This document shows positions 63,937 through 64,000 of a stretch of DNA of 64,000 bases, piece by piece. Positions within the stretch are counted from its first letter, which is position 1, and every line of letters starts with the position of its first letter. The notes beneath the pieces are model-generated. The model was not told the DNA's origin. It saw only the letters and a program-made list of their open reading frames with translations, and made no database searches. The stretch is from Rariglobus sp041662485 (GTDB lineage Bacteria > Verrucomicrobiota > Verrucomicrobiia > Opitutales > Opitutaceae): the NCBI GenBank assembly GCA_041662485.1, contig JBAZSJ010000020.1:1-64000 (forward strand). Direction: 5' to 3'. Made by a program: the position numbers and the translations under genes.

Positions 63937-64000
63937 TATCTGAGCCCTGTTTAGATGCTCTCGTTCTACATGGGCAAAAACACGCCCGACCGTCAGGACT

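Larger units (their letters stand above)
62049..64000 (+). repeat. Tandem array: topoisomerase 3' tail plus secreted paralogue, repeated
   Basis: CGTTCTACATGGGCAAAAAC at 62049 (inside the topoisomerase gene) recurs as diverged copies at 62961 and 63962, each starting a unit of ~0.9-1.0 kb. Units 1 and 2 each contain the end of the topoisomerase frame with its stop, a shared ~50-base spacer and a secreted-protein gene (62185, 63097). Unit 3 runs off the window. In unit 2 the tail still reads KNTPDRQDFIIGNLRLEEEL in frame, with mostly silent changes. Confidence 0.85.

Noticed and set aside
62049..64000. CRISPR array or simple satellite
   Set aside because: The repeated units are ~1 kb and carry genes; repeats and spacers of CRISPR size are absent.

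Overview
The window looks like a piece of a chromosome from a GC-rich Gram-negative bacterium of the Verrucomicrobiota, most likely an Opitutaceae-type lineage. The signs are two exported proteins ending in PEP-CTERM-type sorting tails (VPEPS/IPEPS, hydrophobic stretch, Arg-rich end), a dense set of secreted glycoside hydrolases, a DUF1573/rhodanese/MauE trio, and an omega subunit of the kind seen in that phylum. The phylum-level call is fairly safe; the family-level call is inference. No rRNA, tRNA, CRISPR array or prophage was recognised.

Region 1 (1-5735) is accessory DNA. It holds the 3' part of one RHS polymorphic-toxin gene, a broken RHS fragment, a second N-terminally truncated RHS gene, a small putative immunity or accessory gene behind each RHS tip, and a REP-associated tyrosine transposase (RAYT) surrounded by its presumed REP repeats. 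The RHS cores are almost identical, while the C-terminal effector tips are unrelated and AT-rich, as expected for tip exchange. The first tip carries a His/Cys pair that resembles a caspase/CHAT-type protease.

Region 2 (5777-20123) is mixed. It has a DUF1573-rhodanese-MauE operon, two PEP-CTERM proteins, a zinc-metallopeptidase/ATP-grasp gene pair, a PAS histidine kinase with an NTF2-like front domain, a tannase/feruloyl-esterase-like enzyme, an M23 peptidase, small membrane proteins and a frameshifted relic.

Region 3 (20266-38653) is rich in polysaccharide-degrading enzymes. Members of, or relatives of, GH74, GH39/clan A, GHL10, GH26, GH16 and GH5 surround a three-gene ExbB/ExbD/long-coiled-coil operon. 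This suggests attack on plant or algal beta-glucans, xyloglucan and mannan with envelope energy transduction, but no SusC/D pair or transporter lies inside the window.

Region 4 (38798-49945) is more housekeeping-like: response regulator, RpoZ, a BASS transporter, a ferritin-like protein, a Tgt fused to an MnmC-like methyltransferase domain, EngB, TrmO, a glutaredoxin, TrhO, an Fsr-like MFS exporter and YchJ. Three of these genes act on the tRNA anticodon loop.

Region 5 (50048-64000) contains a frameshifted mgsA, a BlaI/BlaR1-type repressor-protease pair with a palindromic operator, a PLP aminotransferase behind a leader-peptide/terminator cassette, a fatty-acid-hydroxylase-like protein, an acetate:succinate CoA-transferase, a type II topoisomerase B subunit, and a tandem array in which the 3' end of the topoisomerase gene and a secreted paralogue are repeated.

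Non-coding structure is unusually rich. There is one hairpin family with compensatory changes, several other palindromic element types, REP repeats, and two homologous small-peptide-plus-terminator cassettes in front of unrelated genes. These cassettes and the topoisomerase-tail array are the best candidates for something undescribed.
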